64,000 nt of DNA from Lota lota (taxonomy: Eukaryota; Chordata; Actinopteri; Gadiformes; Lotidae). Shown piece by piece: positions 46,861 to 64,000 of this stretch (positions are counted from its first letter, which is position 1; each line of letters opens with the position of its first letter). The DNA lies in contig JACYXH010000446.1 in NCBI GenBank assembly GCA_026745465.1, positions 1,591,466 through 1,655,465 of the forward strand, written 5' to 3'. The notes under the pieces were generated by a model, which ran no database searches, was not told the DNA's origin, and worked only from the letters and a program-made list of their open reading frames with translations. The position numbers and the translations under genes are program-made.

Positions 46861-49080
46861 TGACCTGTCTTCTCTTTTATCCCTACATCTGTCTCTCAAC
46901 ATCCCATATCTCCTTGATAACATAAGCCTACATACCCCACGATGCCTTGCAGTAGCCTGGTTTAGGTCATTTATAATGCCAGCATCTTGTCGTTAGCCCC
47001 TCCCTCCGAATCATGTCACTAAACATAGGAAGCCTCATGTTCTGGTAATATATTGTCATCACTGCTAATATACACACAAATCCACGTTATATCCCCATCT
47101 AGCATCCCCAGCTGTCCACCTAATAGCAGAGCCATATCTCTAAACTCTATGTACACTAGTGGTGGCACTAGAGGCCAGCCACCCTTGGTTTTGTCCTATT
47201 CATTCAACTACAGCATTGGTTACGCTCAGCTCATAAGGAAAGGCACTGACTGCAGCATAACAGGTTAGCCCCAGCCTGACTGTAGCATAACAGGCCGGCT
47301 ACAGCATAACGGGTTAGCCTAGGATGACAGATTAATTATAGCACGACAAATGAGTTAAAGTATAGCATGTTAGAAATATCATGAATGTATGACAATGAAA
47401 AACGTTTTTTGTGGTTTAGTGTTTTGTAGTTGCATAAAAAAATTCTACACATGCAAATCTGTTTAACACAAAAAAAGAATGTAGTGCACTTGTGAAAAAC
47501 AGATGTGCAGGTGCGCGAATACCAATACAAAATGTTTTTATAGATAAATCCTTATGTACTTTTTTTTTATATATATATTTTTTTTTCAAGCAAAGCCTTT
47601 CTACAGGCTTGAAAAAGCATTAGAGAAGGAGTCAGAATCTGAGTCACTGTAAGGAGGGGGACGATAGGTAGGGGACGGGGTAGTGGTGGTCTCGAGCTGT
47701 GGGAGAACATGCAATTGGGAACGTGCAGGCATCATGCATTAATGGCAACTGTTAACAAAGGAAGACAAAACTGTAAAAGACAAAGTTAGTCATAACATGA
47801 TCGTCTGACTGACTTGTAACAAGTCAGTAATTGTTACACAAATGTAATTGTAATAGAAAGCAATTATAGTAAAAGCCATATCCTTATTAACCCTATTGTT
47901 TCTTCTGAAGTCAGTCTAGCCCCCTCTCGTGTAGTCTACCACTCTGTAGTGTGGGAGTGGCCTCCCTTATCTCAGGGGCCCTAACACACACAAGAAGACA
48001 GGCTCAGGCTCACACACACACACACACACAGCTTTTCCCCCTTCCATTTTCTTTCTTTTCCAAACCCCCAGTATTTTCTTTGTCGACAATATAATTTAAC
48101 AGTTGGATCCTTGTTAATTTAGTTCTGAATTTTCATACTTATTTATTATACTACTTTCTTAGGTATTTGTCTCTCAATTATTATCTCAAAATATTTTTTA
48201 CCTTTAATGTAATTTATATTCATAGTCCCTCATGAAGGTTTTTTTTATATTGTCTGTTTTGTTATTTTAGTAGTTAACCTCCATGTCTAATTTAACCAGC
48301 CCAGTTTTCTAACATTGGTGCTTACAACTCAACCAGTGTCTAGTACACTCGTGTCAAGATACACAGAACATATAAAACACACAGACAGACATTTGGACCA
48401 ACAAGCTAGCTCTAAACACATAGACAATAGTTAAAGACCTTTACTTAGAACCTGTTGAGTGAACTAAGACTTCATCAGGTTTATTGAACAGTACATCCAC
48501 CACCGCGCTCCCTCAGGGTCCTTTAGGGCGGGTCCCACTACATCACTTTGGTGAGGTGGGAATTCCCTGAACTCCGAAGAGTCCCCAGCGCTGGTTGACC
48601 CCTGGACTTCTGTGGACGAACGGTAGCGGTGATATCTGTCCCAATCTTTTATGGCGGAGGCAGAGGAACTTTGTATATTAACTCTCCCCTGTATCCTGCT
48701 AAATGTTCCTCTTTCTCGGCTACTTTCCTCAATCCTATCTATCGCTCTAACGATCTGTCTTTCATGTTATTTTTATTTTATTATAATATTTTATTATTAT
48801 TTTTATTTAATTTTTTCGGTGCAGATTATTTTAATTCTCTCTGCTTGCTCTGTTTGTCCCGTAAAATAGCCCTTCACCTTATCTAAAGCTGATCGGCCAT
48901 AAGGGCCGCTCCTCAACACCCACCCTTTGTCTTGCCATTATTTTATATATTTGTCCCGCCTTTTAATCCACTGGACTAGCTCCTTCTCTGCCAGTGGTCC
49001 TCCTCTCTGCAGTTTTTTTAACCATTTTCCCACTTTTTCAACCTGTTTCTGTTCCGTCATTGTATTCGCCATGATTGTAA
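46861..49080. other. Retrovirus interior, no coding signal
   Basis: AT-rich, with a repeated 'agcataacagg' phrase at 47230-47310 and a (CA)n run at about 48012-48030. The coding regions expected here have been lost or replaced. Confidence 0.4.
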
Positions 49081-49084
49081 TTCA

Positions 49085-49345
49085 AATTATTATTATTATT
49101 ATTCTTTATTTTATTTTTATTTTAGTATTATTATTATTATTACTATTATTATTATTATTCTCTATTTTATTTATTTTAGTATTATTTTATTTTTATAATT
49201 ATAATTATTATTCTTATTAGTATTATAATTATTATTATAATTCTTTATTTTATTTTATTTATTATAATTATTATTGTTATTAGTATTATAATTATTATTA
49301 TTCTTTATTTTATTTATTATTATTAATGTTATTATTTTATTTTTA
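49085..49345. repeat. Simple (ATT)n and TTTTA-type repeats
   Basis: Almost only A and T over 260 bases, with ATT, TTTTATT and TAATTA units in blocks. Confidence 0.9.
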
Positions 49346-49489
49346 TTTTCCTATCTCCCTTTCCACCGTTGGACTATCGTTGTTTACGTCGTCCCTCGTG
49401 TTCTTATTTCCTCTTACATTAGTTCATCCTACCGCCATCACGGTTTTTCCTTTGTCAATTATTCGTTGCCATCACGACTCCTCCATCAC

Positions 49490-50155
49490 AGTTTAATTAC
49501 AGACATTTATCATTGACGCCGTCTTTGCCGGCTCCGCCATCACGGTTAAAAAACAGGAATATACGCCGCATATCGCGACCCCGCCATCACGGATAACAGA
49601 CAAACATTTATTTCTACGTCGCCATCACGACTCCGCCATCACGGATAACAGACAAACATCCAACGTCCATTTATACGTCGCCATCAAGACTCCGCCATCA
49701 TGGATACCAGACAAACATCCAACATATGAATATACGTCCCGACGACCCCGCCGTCACGGTTAACAAACATGAATATACGCCGCATATCGCGACCCCGCCA
49801 TCACGGATAACAGACAAACATCTAACATTCAGTTATACGCCGTCTTGGACGACCCCGCCATCACGGTTGACAATACAAGAATATACGTCGGTTTAGCGAC
49901 CCCACCCGTACATATAACAAACAGGAATATACGTCGCTTGTTATGACGACCCCGCCATCACGGATAACAGACAAACATTTATTTATACGTCGTCGGTGAC
50001 TCCGCCATCACGGTTAACAGACATGAATGTCTAACATTCATTTATACGTCCCGACGACCCCGCCATCACGGATAACAGACAAACATCTAACAAATGAATA
50101 TACGTCGTCGGCGACCCCGCCATCACGGATAACAAACAATGGAATATACGCGATT
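49490..50155. repeat. Retroviral leader minisatellite, units of about 40-60 bases
   Basis: At least ten variants of a unit built from CGCCATCACGG, ATAACAGACAAACAT and a 'tatacgtc' phrase follow one another. It lies between the primer site and the expected gag start. Confidence 0.85.
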
Positions 50156-50415
50156 TGACACCTTTGCGTTTAGTTCATGGTACACAATGATGCAGACCTC
50201 TCGGAGGTAGATCCCTACTCACCGTCTATATCTCCCCCTAATAGACTGGGCCTATTCTAAGTTAAATTCCGGAGGCCGGAATTGTCCTATACAGGTTCGG
50301 TTGCTAACACAGGTCCTGCTCACCTTGTTTAAACTGGCGCCAAGGAGATACAGAGGTTGGTCCGGGGCCTCCCGCCCGTCGTCGGCTGCACCTTGTTCCT
50401 TTGTCTTCCTTAGAG

Positions 50416-50433
50416 ATCACGTCGGGGTCACCA
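50416..50433 (-). other. Retroviral primer binding site, tRNA-Trp type
   Basis: The plus strand here equals the 3' terminal 18 bases of vertebrate tRNA-Trp including CCA, two bases from the 5' LTR. Confidence 0.85.
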
Positions 50434-50435
50434 AC

Positions 50436-50900
50436 TGTTGTTAAATTAAAAGGCAAGACGATGTTAAACTTGGAAACCCGGTAAAAAGAAGCAAAGATGC
50501 AAGTCTAATTAATAATGCGGTATGGAGTTTTATTCCAATACTAATATAGAACACAAAAATGTCAAATCCCGATACATGCTACAATCTCTACAGCGCGCTG
50601 TATTCTTGTCGATAGGCCCACGCCTTAAAGGTGTGGACCCGCAAGAGAACCCCGGAGAAAGAGAACGTGATCTCTGCGACAATGGGTTATATGTTCCCCT
50701 CTCCTCAGCTGGGGGTCTTCGTAGAGGGAGGGTGTTAGTGTTCCATGGACACTACTCCGTTGGGGGAATGCAACAGTATCTTGGCCGCATACTGTAGAAG
50801 ATTTACATAAGGCCGCACTTCACAAGGTGTCGTTCGCCTCGGTAGAAGTGTCAGGTTACATCTCGGCAGACATTTCAAGTTGCACGTTTTTTCTACAACA
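50436..50900 (-). repeat. 5' LTR of the endogenous retrovirus
   Basis: 465 bases, near-identical to 44758-45222. Confidence 0.92.
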
Positions 50901-51960
50901 GTACACAAGATGCTGGTGTCCCCGGCCGCGACTACGCACGTCCAAAAGGCGGCAGACCATCCACGCCGGGTGATTGTCAATAATCCTGGGTGGTGGTGGG
51001 GTGGAGAGGGGGAGACAACCCAGGGGAGTTGAGTACTCCAGGAGGACGGGTTGGTGTTCGTGACGCAACGGAGTGCGGCCTCCATCTCCTGGTTCGCCCG
51101 CTCCGATTGTCCATTGGATTGGGGGTGGTACCCGGAGGAGAGACTGGCCGTGGCTCCTAGGGCCGCACAGAACGCACGCCAGAACTGGGAGGTGAACTGA
51201 GGGCCCCGGTCAGAGACAACATCCGCCGGAATGCCATGGAGGCGGAACACGTGGAGAACCAGGAGGTCCGCCATCTCCCTAGCAGAGGGAAGTTTGGGAA
51301 GCGCCAGGAAGTGGGCGGCCTTGGAGAAGCGGTCGATGACTGTGAGGATGGTGGTGTTTCCTTCGGACGGGGTGAGCCCGGTGACGAAGTCCAACGCAAC
51401 GTGGGACCATGGATGACTCCCTCATGGTCCCACGTTGCCTTGGACTTCGTCACCGGGCTCACCCCGTCCGATGGGCAGGGGCCGGAGCAGACCGGAACTG
51501 GGCCGGGTGGAGGACTTGTTCCACGCGCAGGGTGCGCTTGCCGTGACAAACGAGCAGACGTCCGCGTCCATGGTGGGCCACCAGAACCGTCGACGGATGA
51601 AGTCCAGGGTGCGGGGTATGCCTGGGTGACAGGTGAGCCTAGTGGAGTGGGCCCAAGTGAGAACCCAGGACCGCACCGCTTCCGGGACAAACAAGCGGTT
51701 GGGAGGACTGGTGCCAGGGTCAGGCTGTTGTCCCTGTGCCTGTAGTATGGCGGACTTGACCTCCCAGGTGAGTGCTGCGACGAGGCAGGCGGACGGCAGG
51801 ATGAGTTCGGGGTCTGGACAGGGGTCCTCAGGGGAGTGTAGGCGGAACAAGGCGTCCGGCTTGACGTTCCGGGAGCCAGGGCGGAAGGTGAGGGAGAAAA
51901 TGAAACGACCAAAGAATAAGGCCCATCTGGCCTGCCAGGAGTTTAGCCTCTTGGTGGACT
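50901..51960 (-). pseudogene. Gypsy RNase H end and integrase, rearranged
   Basis: From 51960 down: RNase H end (SRNVKPDALFRLH), integrase zinc-binding part (HPGIPRTLDFIRRRFWWP), then a 48-base fold-back duplication at 51364-51470. The catalytic core follows ([56 protein letters not shown]). After [10 protein letters not shown] the frame shifts before the chromodomain. With the shifts, the inverted duplication and the retrovirus insertion it is inactive. Confidence 0.88.
51364..51470. repeat. Near-perfect inverted repeat of 48 bases inside the integrase
   Basis: Arms 51364-51411 and 51423-51470 match at 47 of 48 positions around an 11-base spacer. The arm sequence is integrase coding; only one arm is in the normal position. 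Confidence 0.93.
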
Positions 51961-51971
51961 GAATATGATAG

Positions 51972-52008
51972 GTTGTTTAGAAGAAGCGGAGGCTTCTTCT
52001 AAACCACA
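51972..52008. repeat. Short hairpin at the gypsy edge
   Basis: TTTAGAAGAAGC and GCTTCTTCTAAA are perfect inverted repeats around a 4-base loop, just outside the truncated gypsy element. Confidence 0.7.
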
Positions 52009-52054
52009 ACTCTGGTTAACGTTTCATTCACATAATTTCCTTTACGGTATACCT

Positions 52055-52340
52055 AGGTGCTTGAAACGAGTGCGTAGCACGGGCGTAGATGCCCACATCA
52101 GTAATTGATACACAACGTGCTCCCTTGCTTTGTTCGACATCATTGACAGAACCTCATCATGAATATGAATGACTGTCTTGATTCAAGCTCCCTCATTGGC
52201 CACAACCAGAAAATGCATGTTAAAGTGTAAATTTTTGTTACGTTAACATGTCCAAATATTACGTGTTAACACGCAAAATTTGGTTGCATTAACACGACAT
52301 TTCTAAGACGTTATTTGCGCTAATGGCCTTCCATATTTCG
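52055..52340. mobile_element. One-ended copy of the 38734-39016 MITE
   Basis: It shares 'gacatcat', 'tgattcaa', 'tccctcattggccacaacca', GTTAAC motifs and the right end GCGCTAATGGCCTTCCATAT with that element. The left inverted repeat is missing. Confidence 0.7.
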
Positions 52341-52547
52341 AAGCCGTCTCCATGACGTCGTCCACTGTCTTCTCATTTTTCGTTTACAATTTTCCGAAAA
52401 AAACTGTTGCAAAAGCTAGCGTAGCTAGTTCCTCCTGACCACTGTCCGCCATGTTTCTGTACACTAAAGTCATGATTTTGATCGCGAGAGATTGGCGATA
52501 TTTCTGGTTTTGAATAATGAATTAAATCGGTTAGTGTGGTGTGCTGT

Positions 52548-52676
52548 GTTGGCAAAATTGTTTCCTTCCACACACTTAACGACCAAAACAGTTAAATGTA
52601 TCTTCATCTACCGTAAGGTGTGTGGTCTCTCACGTTTTCTACATTTGAACAATCGTCTAGTATGTACCCAGCATTA
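52548..52676. repeat. Partial copy of the 52742-53186 element
   Basis: The right end of the next element ('cgaccaaaacagttaaatg' to 'gtacccagcat') is present here as a direct repeat. Confidence 0.75.
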
Positions 52677-52741
52677 CCCAGATTTTTTGTTGTTCAATTC
52701 CAAATTCATCATGGTGCATCTAGAAGGGGAGTCACTGGGTT

Positions 52742-53186
52742 ATGCTGGGTACACACTACAGGATAATTAGCCCGATATTGTGCCAGATTTCCCCCTTCCG
52801 AATCTGGTTCCGATTTATTGATGGTTGTACAGATTTTTTTTTTGCCAGATTATCCTGTGGTGTGGGGTATGTTAAGAGTGTTTTTTAAGGATCGGGGCCT
52901 CACTGGTTCAAAATTGCAAATATTAAACATGTTCAATATTTACGATCCGATATCCTGTAGTGTGGGGCGAACCCCGACGACAGCCGAGGACACAGGCAAT
53001 TAATTGTCACATGGGAAAGACGATAGCCAATTTGGAGCCACCCTGATTTAACGTAATACCAATTGGCAAAATTGGTTCCTCCCACACATTAAACGACCAA
53101 AACAGTTAAATGTATCTTAATCTATCGTTAGGTGTGTGGTGTGTGGTTTTCTAAATAAGAAAAATTGTCTAGTGTGTACCCAGCAT
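52742..53186. mobile_element. Non-autonomous DNA transposon with 17-base terminal inverted repeats
   Basis: Perfect ends ATGCTGGGTACACACTA and complement. 445 bases, no coding. The flanks do not show a clear target duplication. Internal 'atcctgtagtgtgggg' repeats occur near both sides. Confidence 0.75.
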
Positions 53187-53189
53187 TTG

Positions 53190-54790
53190 CTTTCCCTTAG
53201 CAGCTTCCATTGGCTTGCAGAGTTACAGTAGCCTAGCTCCTGTTCATGTGAGGAGAATATACTTTTATTTACTTTCAAAGGTTTCTTCCAAATAGCTCAT
53301 TTAAAACTAGTGCCAGTAACAACACAACAATATCTACTTTTGGCTGGTTAGTCTACGTATAGGGCAATCTCAGAAACAGTCGGCTATCGTCTGATGGTGG
53401 TTTAGCTCTGGGGACAAGGGGGAATATTTCTGGGGTTCCGGTGCAGCCGGATAACGGTTAACGGATATTGGCGCCAAGACTTTCTTTTTCGTGTGCCAGT
53501 CATTGTTTTCAATATTTTTTGTAGGTGTTTCAGGTCCAGACAGCATTTCAGCTAATCCCTACGAACAAATATCAAAGCTTATAAAAAGCTAAATCGTTGT
53601 CAGACGATAGCCAATGGGTTCCAGGATTGTTGCTCCCCACTTTACTACTTATACTACACAGACTACAAAAGGAATGCCAGAATTCTTCCCAAAATCTTGT
53701 CCGGTTGCCTGCAGATTTCTGTATTCATATGCAAATCTCTATTTATAAAGATTATGTAGAGGACAAACTGTCAGCTGTGCATCCCAAGCAGCCCAATAAT
53801 CAGTGCTAAAATAGTGCCGCCAAATCTGTGTGCATTGTGGCACCCCAGACAGAACAGTTAGTAACCGGCACGGAAACAGCTTTGGTTAAAACCCATTCAG
53901 TGCATTTTTTATTTTAACCACTGCAAAAAAAGTAAGAAAAGGGGTTGGGGATAAACAAGGTTCAACCAAGGTTCTTCCCGGACCGGGGTATCTTCTCTTG
54001 CAGGGATCAATCTTTGGACAGGACCTGTGTAGGGGGAAACAAGACAGCAGACGTCAGCTGATTGGTTGTCAACCCAGGGAGAAGGGGTTAGCTTGGGCTA
54101 GCTTCCTTAGCTCCTCTTGTCCGTTCGGGAGTCCTCCACATGCAAGCCGTCTTCACATAATCCACTATGTTCTCTTTTCATAAAAGTGTTCGGCCAGCAG
54201 TCGCTTACCGTTCTTACTGGGTTACCAGCTCCCACACCTCCCTGCACGGTAGTCATTGGCAGGCTTAAGTAGGCCAGGAGTTTATTGTTACTCCCAGGCC
54301 TGCATCAGCTGTGAGTAATAATAGTGATTATCCACCACCTTTCCCAACTGCATTCTACCTGTAGGTCGGTGCTGTCCGTTCTCTGCCCTTTGGGGGCGCT
54401 GAGGTTCTCCTGGCCCTCCACAGTATGTAGACAACTTCAGCTGGTTCTACTATGCACTTCTACTATTCTACTATGGCTTTGCACAACACATGCACAGCAA
54501 GGTCCCTAGAAACCTATTTCAGAATTGCAGATAATTTGAAAAAACAACAAAAAAGGAACGAGGAGGAAGATGTACGCAATAGGCAATAGGAAAATGAATT
54601 AATACACTATACGCAACTAACTCTGCTTAATGTGCAGAACACATTACAAAAACAATTTACTTGTGGGACCTTAACTTTTATACAGTCTATGGTACTCAGT
54701 AGTTAGCATTCTTTTTATAACATAAACTCATCCAATAAAATAAATTGATTATGTTTGTGTCATAAGTGGCAACGGGGCCTTTCTCTATCT
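53190..54790. other. Intergenic DNA, no gene seen
   Basis: No conserved frame or clear element ends. It is moderately GC-mixed, with a few pyrimidine tracts. Confidence 0.35.
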
Positions 54791-54798
54791 GCGTTCTC

Positions 54799-55438
54799 TA
54801 GTGATGGGCGATTCATGAACGATTCGTTCTTTTTTTTAACAAATCGTTTGTGATATCCGGTATGTACGATTCGTATCTGCGAGTGGATCATTCATTTTGT
54901 TCATTTGTTCTTGGATTTCCACATGCGCATTACTTCTATGATCTGGTACGTACGATCCGTATCTTTGAGTGGATCGTTCATTTCATTCATGGTTTTGCGC
55001 ATGCCCATCATTTTATAGCGACCCTTTTTCTATGTGGTGTTTAAAGGTGTGTACTAAAGTAGACCCTCAGACACGTTGTTTCTTCTTGTGCCAAAATAAA
55101 CCTAATTATGGTGATTGATTATGAAAATGAGAATGTTGGCCATATCATGTACTTTTTGTCTACTTGTCTGCTTAAAAACTCATTTTAACTTAGCCCCCTA
55201 CGTCTTCACAGTGTTACCATATATCACCCAGTATATGTGCAAGCGCATTTGGCTTACCGAATATGACACATTATTTATATGATCCAGTACGTACGATCCG
55301 TATGCCAGTGGATCGTTAATCTCGTTCTTTTGTTCTTCGATTTGCGCATGCGCAAATGAACGATCAGACTCGAAGATATTCGTTAATTTGAATGAACAAG
55401 ATCCGAGTCCGAAAAAAGATGCGAACTTCGCATCACTA
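54799..55438. mobile_element. Non-autonomous hAT-type element with 8-base target duplication
   Basis: Ends TAGTGATG and CATCACTA, flanked by GCGTTCTC (54791-54798) and GCGTTCTT (55439-55446), a 7 of 8 match as expected for hAT. 640 bases. Three internal repeats carry 'tacgtacgatccgtat' followed by 'gtggatcgttcat' and a 'gcgcatgcgc'-like phrase (about 54860, 54946, 55288). Confidence 0.8.
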
Positions 55439-55446
55439 GCGTTCTT

Positions 55447-56376
55447 GTCTGTACTTGGTTTCTTGTGTCCTTGTGAAACTGAATCAGCTTTTGCGGACCA
55501 AGTACTGTCCCAATACACAAGTTCGCATTTCGCAAATGTGTTATTGTTCTCGACACGCCCATTTTACCAAACGCACAGGTTGGTAACTCGGCTGCACAGA
55601 TATCCCAGCATTCATTTCAGCATTCAAGCGAGGAGTGCCAAGCAGACGAAAATCCTTTTTCATTTCCATAGGCTATTTAATCACTTAAGTCACTTTTAGG
55701 CGAGGAATCAACTGTGTAGATTTCGAATATTGGCAGTTTTACGAGAATTGATGGCGAATCGAAAATGTGCATCAACGTTTTCGGAGTCGAGAAGCGCCGG
55801 AGGAAAAGCAGGCCAACAACTGTATAAAAATTTAATAAAATAAACAACAGAAGCAGTATGAAAGGGGACTGTCTTTTTTTAAATTATTATTAATAAATAG
55901 ACATTACATTTATATTGTACAGTTGAGGAGTAACAAGCTGAGCTTCAACTGTTTTGGGTTTTAAAGCCTGGAACATACTGGCTGTTGTATCGTTGTCGGA
56001 TAAGTCAATTTAAATTTAGCATGTTTCCTTAATCTAATGACATATCATGGTCATTTTATGATGCAGTACAGTACATGTGTTACATATTGTAGCTTTAATT
56101 AAGATGAAGCATTTATATTCCATTTGAAATGTGGGTTGAAAGCAATTTTTGTATGAGATAACACTTTAACCACAATGTATTATTCAACAAAAACATTATG
56201 CAACAAATTCTCACCTGTTCTCAACAAGTCTATGTTGTACATTTTCGAGATCATTTCATTTGACTACCTAACCTAGTCCAACGTGACAGTTCTCTGAACA
56301 TGCGTAGACTGCCACTAGCTAGCTCTCTGTCTGGATCTGGTTGCCTCTTTGACGACTCCACCCTCCAAGCGAAGGC
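55447..56376. other. Upstream region of metap1
   Basis: No gene. It includes the dispersed repeat at 55965-56095. The promoter and 5' UTR of metap1 should lie in the last few hundred bases; no TATA box stands out near 56300. Confidence 0.4.
55965..56095 (+). repeat. Dispersed repeat, copy 2 (first copy 19580-19715)
   Basis: Same order of shared phrases as in the first copy, about 130 bases. Confidence 0.7.
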
Positions 56377-62782
<6,406 letters not shown>

Positions 62783-62806
62783 TGAATGAGCATTTAATGT
62801 GTTGCT

Positions 62807-63992
62807 TTTATTAGGGGGCCAAGCACGAAGTGCAAGGCAACCTATTTTTATTAGGGGGCCAAGCACAAAGTGAGAGGCACCCTATTGTAATTGTTAGTGT
62901 TTTTATTATTCCACCAGGATAACCTACACAGCCATAACTGCTGTGTTGCTTTTTATGAAACTTTCCACAGCTGTAGAGGGTGACTAAAGATGAACAGAGA
63001 AAAAAGATTACACTGAGCGGGCCAAAGGTAGCGCTATAGCAATCGTCTGAAAATGCAAACTTTGAACAAGCATATCGCCCCCATATGTATCTCATGGTGA
63101 ACAAATCGGCCTCAAGAACCTATGACTTCCATCTGGATAGAATTTTGTGACAAACACTAAATATCATAACGATCCTAGGTTTTTTGACCTAGATCAAAAT
63201 CCTTTGGCACATACCATCTATGAACCAATATCTTACGTCTAACGGGAAGGGAAAGGCGTGGCGTCAAAATAGTCGTGGCCTGTGACTAAAATGACCACAG
63301 TTTCTAGACTGATAGTTTGATTTGAGTGGGACCAACTTTGGTTGGTCAAAGGTTCTAACTACTCAAGATGAAGTCGATTGACAAAACAACATGGCCGCCA
63401 AATGCTCAAAATTGTCCAATCAAATTTAACGCCAAAAGCCGGTGTTAATTTATGCTTGCACATGGATGAAGATTAATTGCTTGATTGATTGATTAATTGT
63501 TTATCCAGATTGGGGCTTAGGGATGCGCTATAGCAATCAATTGGAAATGCAGATTTTCAGTCATATTTCCTGACCCCTTTAGCCTACAGTCATGAAACTT
63601 TGTGGACATTTGTCTCCTCACAATGAACAAATGTTTCTAAGGAACCCATCACCTGCAACAACATGGCCGCCGGACGACAAAATCAGCCCAATCACCATCA
63701 GGTGCCTAAAGGCGAGGTTAACTTAGGGCAATCATCACCATCACCATCACCAAACTTGGTGTGGTTAAAGAAACATGGGTCAAGATTAACCAGGCTAAAG
63801 TTAATCCAAATAGGACCAAAGGGGGCGCTATAGCGATCGATTGAAAACTGAAGAAACATAACTCCTCACCCACATACTGTCATGAAGGTTTTTATGCGCA
63901 TCACCAGACCCAAGCTGAGCCTATTCCAGCGTTGTCAACCATATATAAACAAAAAGTCTTAATGGTCTGTGTTAGGCTTGGCCCCCGATAAA
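62807..63992. mobile_element. Non-autonomous element with GGGGGCCAAGC inverted ends in a metap1 intron
   Basis: Left end TTTATTAGGGGGCCAAGC and right end GCTTGGCCCCCGATAAA are inverted repeats with one gap. The first 45 bases are duplicated in tandem at 62810-62885. Inside, a 'gcgctatagc' phrase with nearby 'gaaatgca/gaaaactga' recurs at 63031, 63521 and 63826. This matches a widespread fish repeat; no protein is encoded. Confidence 0.65.
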
Positions 63993-64000
63993 TGCTGCTT

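Larger units (their letters stand above)
44758..50900 (-). mobile_element. Endogenous retrovirus with paired 465-base LTRs, mostly non-coding inside
   Basis: Minus strand, 6.1 kb. LTRs 50436-50900 (5') and 44758-45222 (3') have equal length, begin TGTTGT and end ACAACA and are highly similar. The target duplication is GTAC (44754-44757, 50901-50904). A primer site matching tRNA-Trp abuts the 5' LTR. Only an integrase fragment and a proline-rich frame are recognisable inside. No intact gag, pol or env was seen. The insertion is younger than the gypsy element it interrupts. Confidence 0.9.
44127..51960 (-). mobile_element. Chromodomain Ty3/gypsy element, 5' truncated, split by an endogenous retrovirus
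   Basis: Minus strand. Remaining parts: RNase H end and integrase at 50901-51960, chromodomain end at 44612-44757 and 3' LTR at 44127-44611. The retrovirus 44758-50900 sits between, and the chromodomain frame continues exactly across it once one copy of the 4-base duplication GTAC is removed. Gag, protease, most of RT and the 5' LTR are missing to the right of 51960. Confidence 0.9.

Overview
The window is a vertebrate, almost certainly teleost fish, nuclear sequence. Coding exons have canonical GT/AG introns, two genes (C9orf72 and a LINGO2-like gene) are neighbours as they are on human 9p21, and the intergenic DNA is dense in fish-type Ty3/gypsy, Ty1/copia, Tc1, hAT, LINE and retrovirus copies. 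I do not assign a species.

Host genes. (1) 1-2,417, minus strand: C9orf72, from its first coding exon to part of a later exon cut by the window edge. Exon lengths and phases match the human gene, except that the 60-base third exon is not visible. (2) 6,985-8,877, minus strand: an intact single-exon coding region for a LINGO-family LRR/Ig transmembrane protein, best matching LINGO2. A 3' splice site sits just upstream. A possible non-coding upstream exon ends at 24,267. (3) 56,377-62,750, plus strand: the first seven coding exons of metap1 (methionine aminopeptidase 1); the rest lies beyond the right edge.

Between lingo2 and metap1 lies about 47 kb of transposable elements. In order: a gypsy LTR with gag remnant and a GC-rich possibly DIRS-like piece (9.8-11.5 kb); a Ty1/copia element with both LTRs and target-site duplication (11.8-15.5 kb, minus); LINE and gypsy-gag debris (16.6-21.6 kb); a large composite DNA element (25.0-33.15 kb); a Ty3/gypsy element (33.15-37.96 kb, minus); an inverted-repeat family copy and a MITE (37.96-39.0 kb); a second gypsy element whose 3' LTR is split by a Tc1 element (39.2-43.8 kb, plus); a chromodomain gypsy element (44.1-52.0 kb, minus) split by an endogenous retrovirus (44.76-50.9 kb, minus); then MITE and hAT-type elements up to metap1. 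Two more non-autonomous elements lie in metap1 introns.

The most interesting structure is the 25.0-33.15 kb composite. It has arrays of alternating 6-bp palindromes (GATATC and ACTAGT) near both ends, a four-exon HECT-type ubiquitin-ligase gene on the plus strand with its catalytic-cysteine motif intact, and on the minus strand a four-exon integrase-like (DDE) transposase with correct splice phases but now broken by two stops and a frameshift. It looks like a transposon carrying a host-type ubiquitin-ligase gene. Whether this exact family is described I cannot tell from the sequence.
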